Shown piece after piece: positions 63,889 through 64,000 of a stretch of 64,000 bases of DNA. The first letter of the stretch is position 1. Every line of letters begins with the position of its first letter. A model generated the notes under the pieces. The model was given only the letters and a program-made list of their open reading frames with translations, did no database searches and was not told the DNA's origin. Where the stretch lies: assembly GCF_002777975.1 (NCBI RefSeq), contig NZ_NGVS01000014.1, forward strand, positions 202,198 to 266,197, read 5' to 3'. The translations under genes were made by a program, and so were the position numbers. This DNA is from Shewanella carassii. GTDB lineage: Bacteria > Pseudomonadota > Gammaproteobacteria > Enterobacterales > Shewanellaceae.

Positions 63889-63999
63889 TCAGCCGTGAGT
63901 ATTGCCGCCTAGGGCGTAGGGACGTTGCCAGTCAAGCCAGGCATAGAGATGGGCGATATCCTGCATTACCCAAGTGGGAATCGCTTCAGCTTGTTTGGC
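63889..63999 (-). CDS. C-terminal end of an unidentified protein (rest outside window)
   Basis: A minus-strand frame enters from the window edge and ends with TGA at 63889-63891, 12 bp before the yqhD start codon. The visible 36 residues (for example YAWLDWQRPYALGG) look like real protein, but the family cannot be told from them. The short gap suggests it is upstream of yqhD in one operon. Confidence 0.55.
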   Translation of the reverse strand, partial: AKQAEAIPTWVMQDIAHLYAWLDWQRPYALGGNTHG

Positions 64000-64000
64000 T

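Overview
The window looks like a chromosomal stretch of a marine gammaproteobacterium, most probably Shewanella or a close relative. The evidence is the mix of menaquinone genes, many small periplasmic multiheme cytochromes, a Shewanella-type respiratory flavoprotein, a Cpx/FieF block and an NtrBC pair preceded by a DUF4124 gene. Coding density is high. I see no rRNA, tRNA, insertion sequence, prophage or CRISPR array. Species assignment is inference.

Layout. 1-8.2 kb: end of a PfkB kinase gene, a MOSC protein, small membrane proteins, rsmD with its DUF1145 partner, then ftsY-ftsE-ftsX-rpoH; ftsY carries sixteen 15-residue repeats. 8.4-12.6 kb: a large lipoprotein and a YwqK/MORN-repeat protein. 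12.6-17.6 kb: menDHCE on the minus strand. 17.7-22.1 kb: a LysR-type regulator facing an operon of a small membrane protein, a pentaheme cytochrome, NrfC, NrfD and a small tetraheme cytochrome, with a perfect FNR box placed as in a class II promoter. 22.2-41.8 kb: mostly housekeeping or accessory genes (AsnC/YjeH, TerB, YciC, a Sel1 protein, a chemoreceptor, LysR/Bcr-type MFS, TapT, a GGDEF-EAL protein, an M16 protease pair, TrmL). 41.9-48.5 kb: a TonB receptor, an aldehyde dehydrogenase with a sigma-54 promoter, and a divergent sigma-54 activator.

48.7-55.3 kb is the most interesting part: acuI (acrylyl-CoA reductase), a Tat-exported FAD ene-reductase with its own tetraheme cytochrome, and dddY (periplasmic DMSP lyase), followed by LysR and TetR regulators. 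Together they suggest that DMSP is cleaved in the periplasm to DMS and acrylate, that acrylate is then used as a respiratory electron acceptor with electrons from menaquinol, and that acryloyl-CoA formed in the cytoplasm is detoxified by AcuI. A palindrome TTGGAA-N4-TTCCAA, or a 5+5 bp version of it, occurs twice before the reductase operon and once before dddY. This points to one regulator for both.

55.3-64 kb: cpxAR with a divergent CpxP/Spy-like gene and a CpxR box, fieF, ntrBC with two overlapping perfect NtrC boxes, a DUF4124 protein, a YqhD-type alcohol dehydrogenase, and the 3' end of an unidentified gene.
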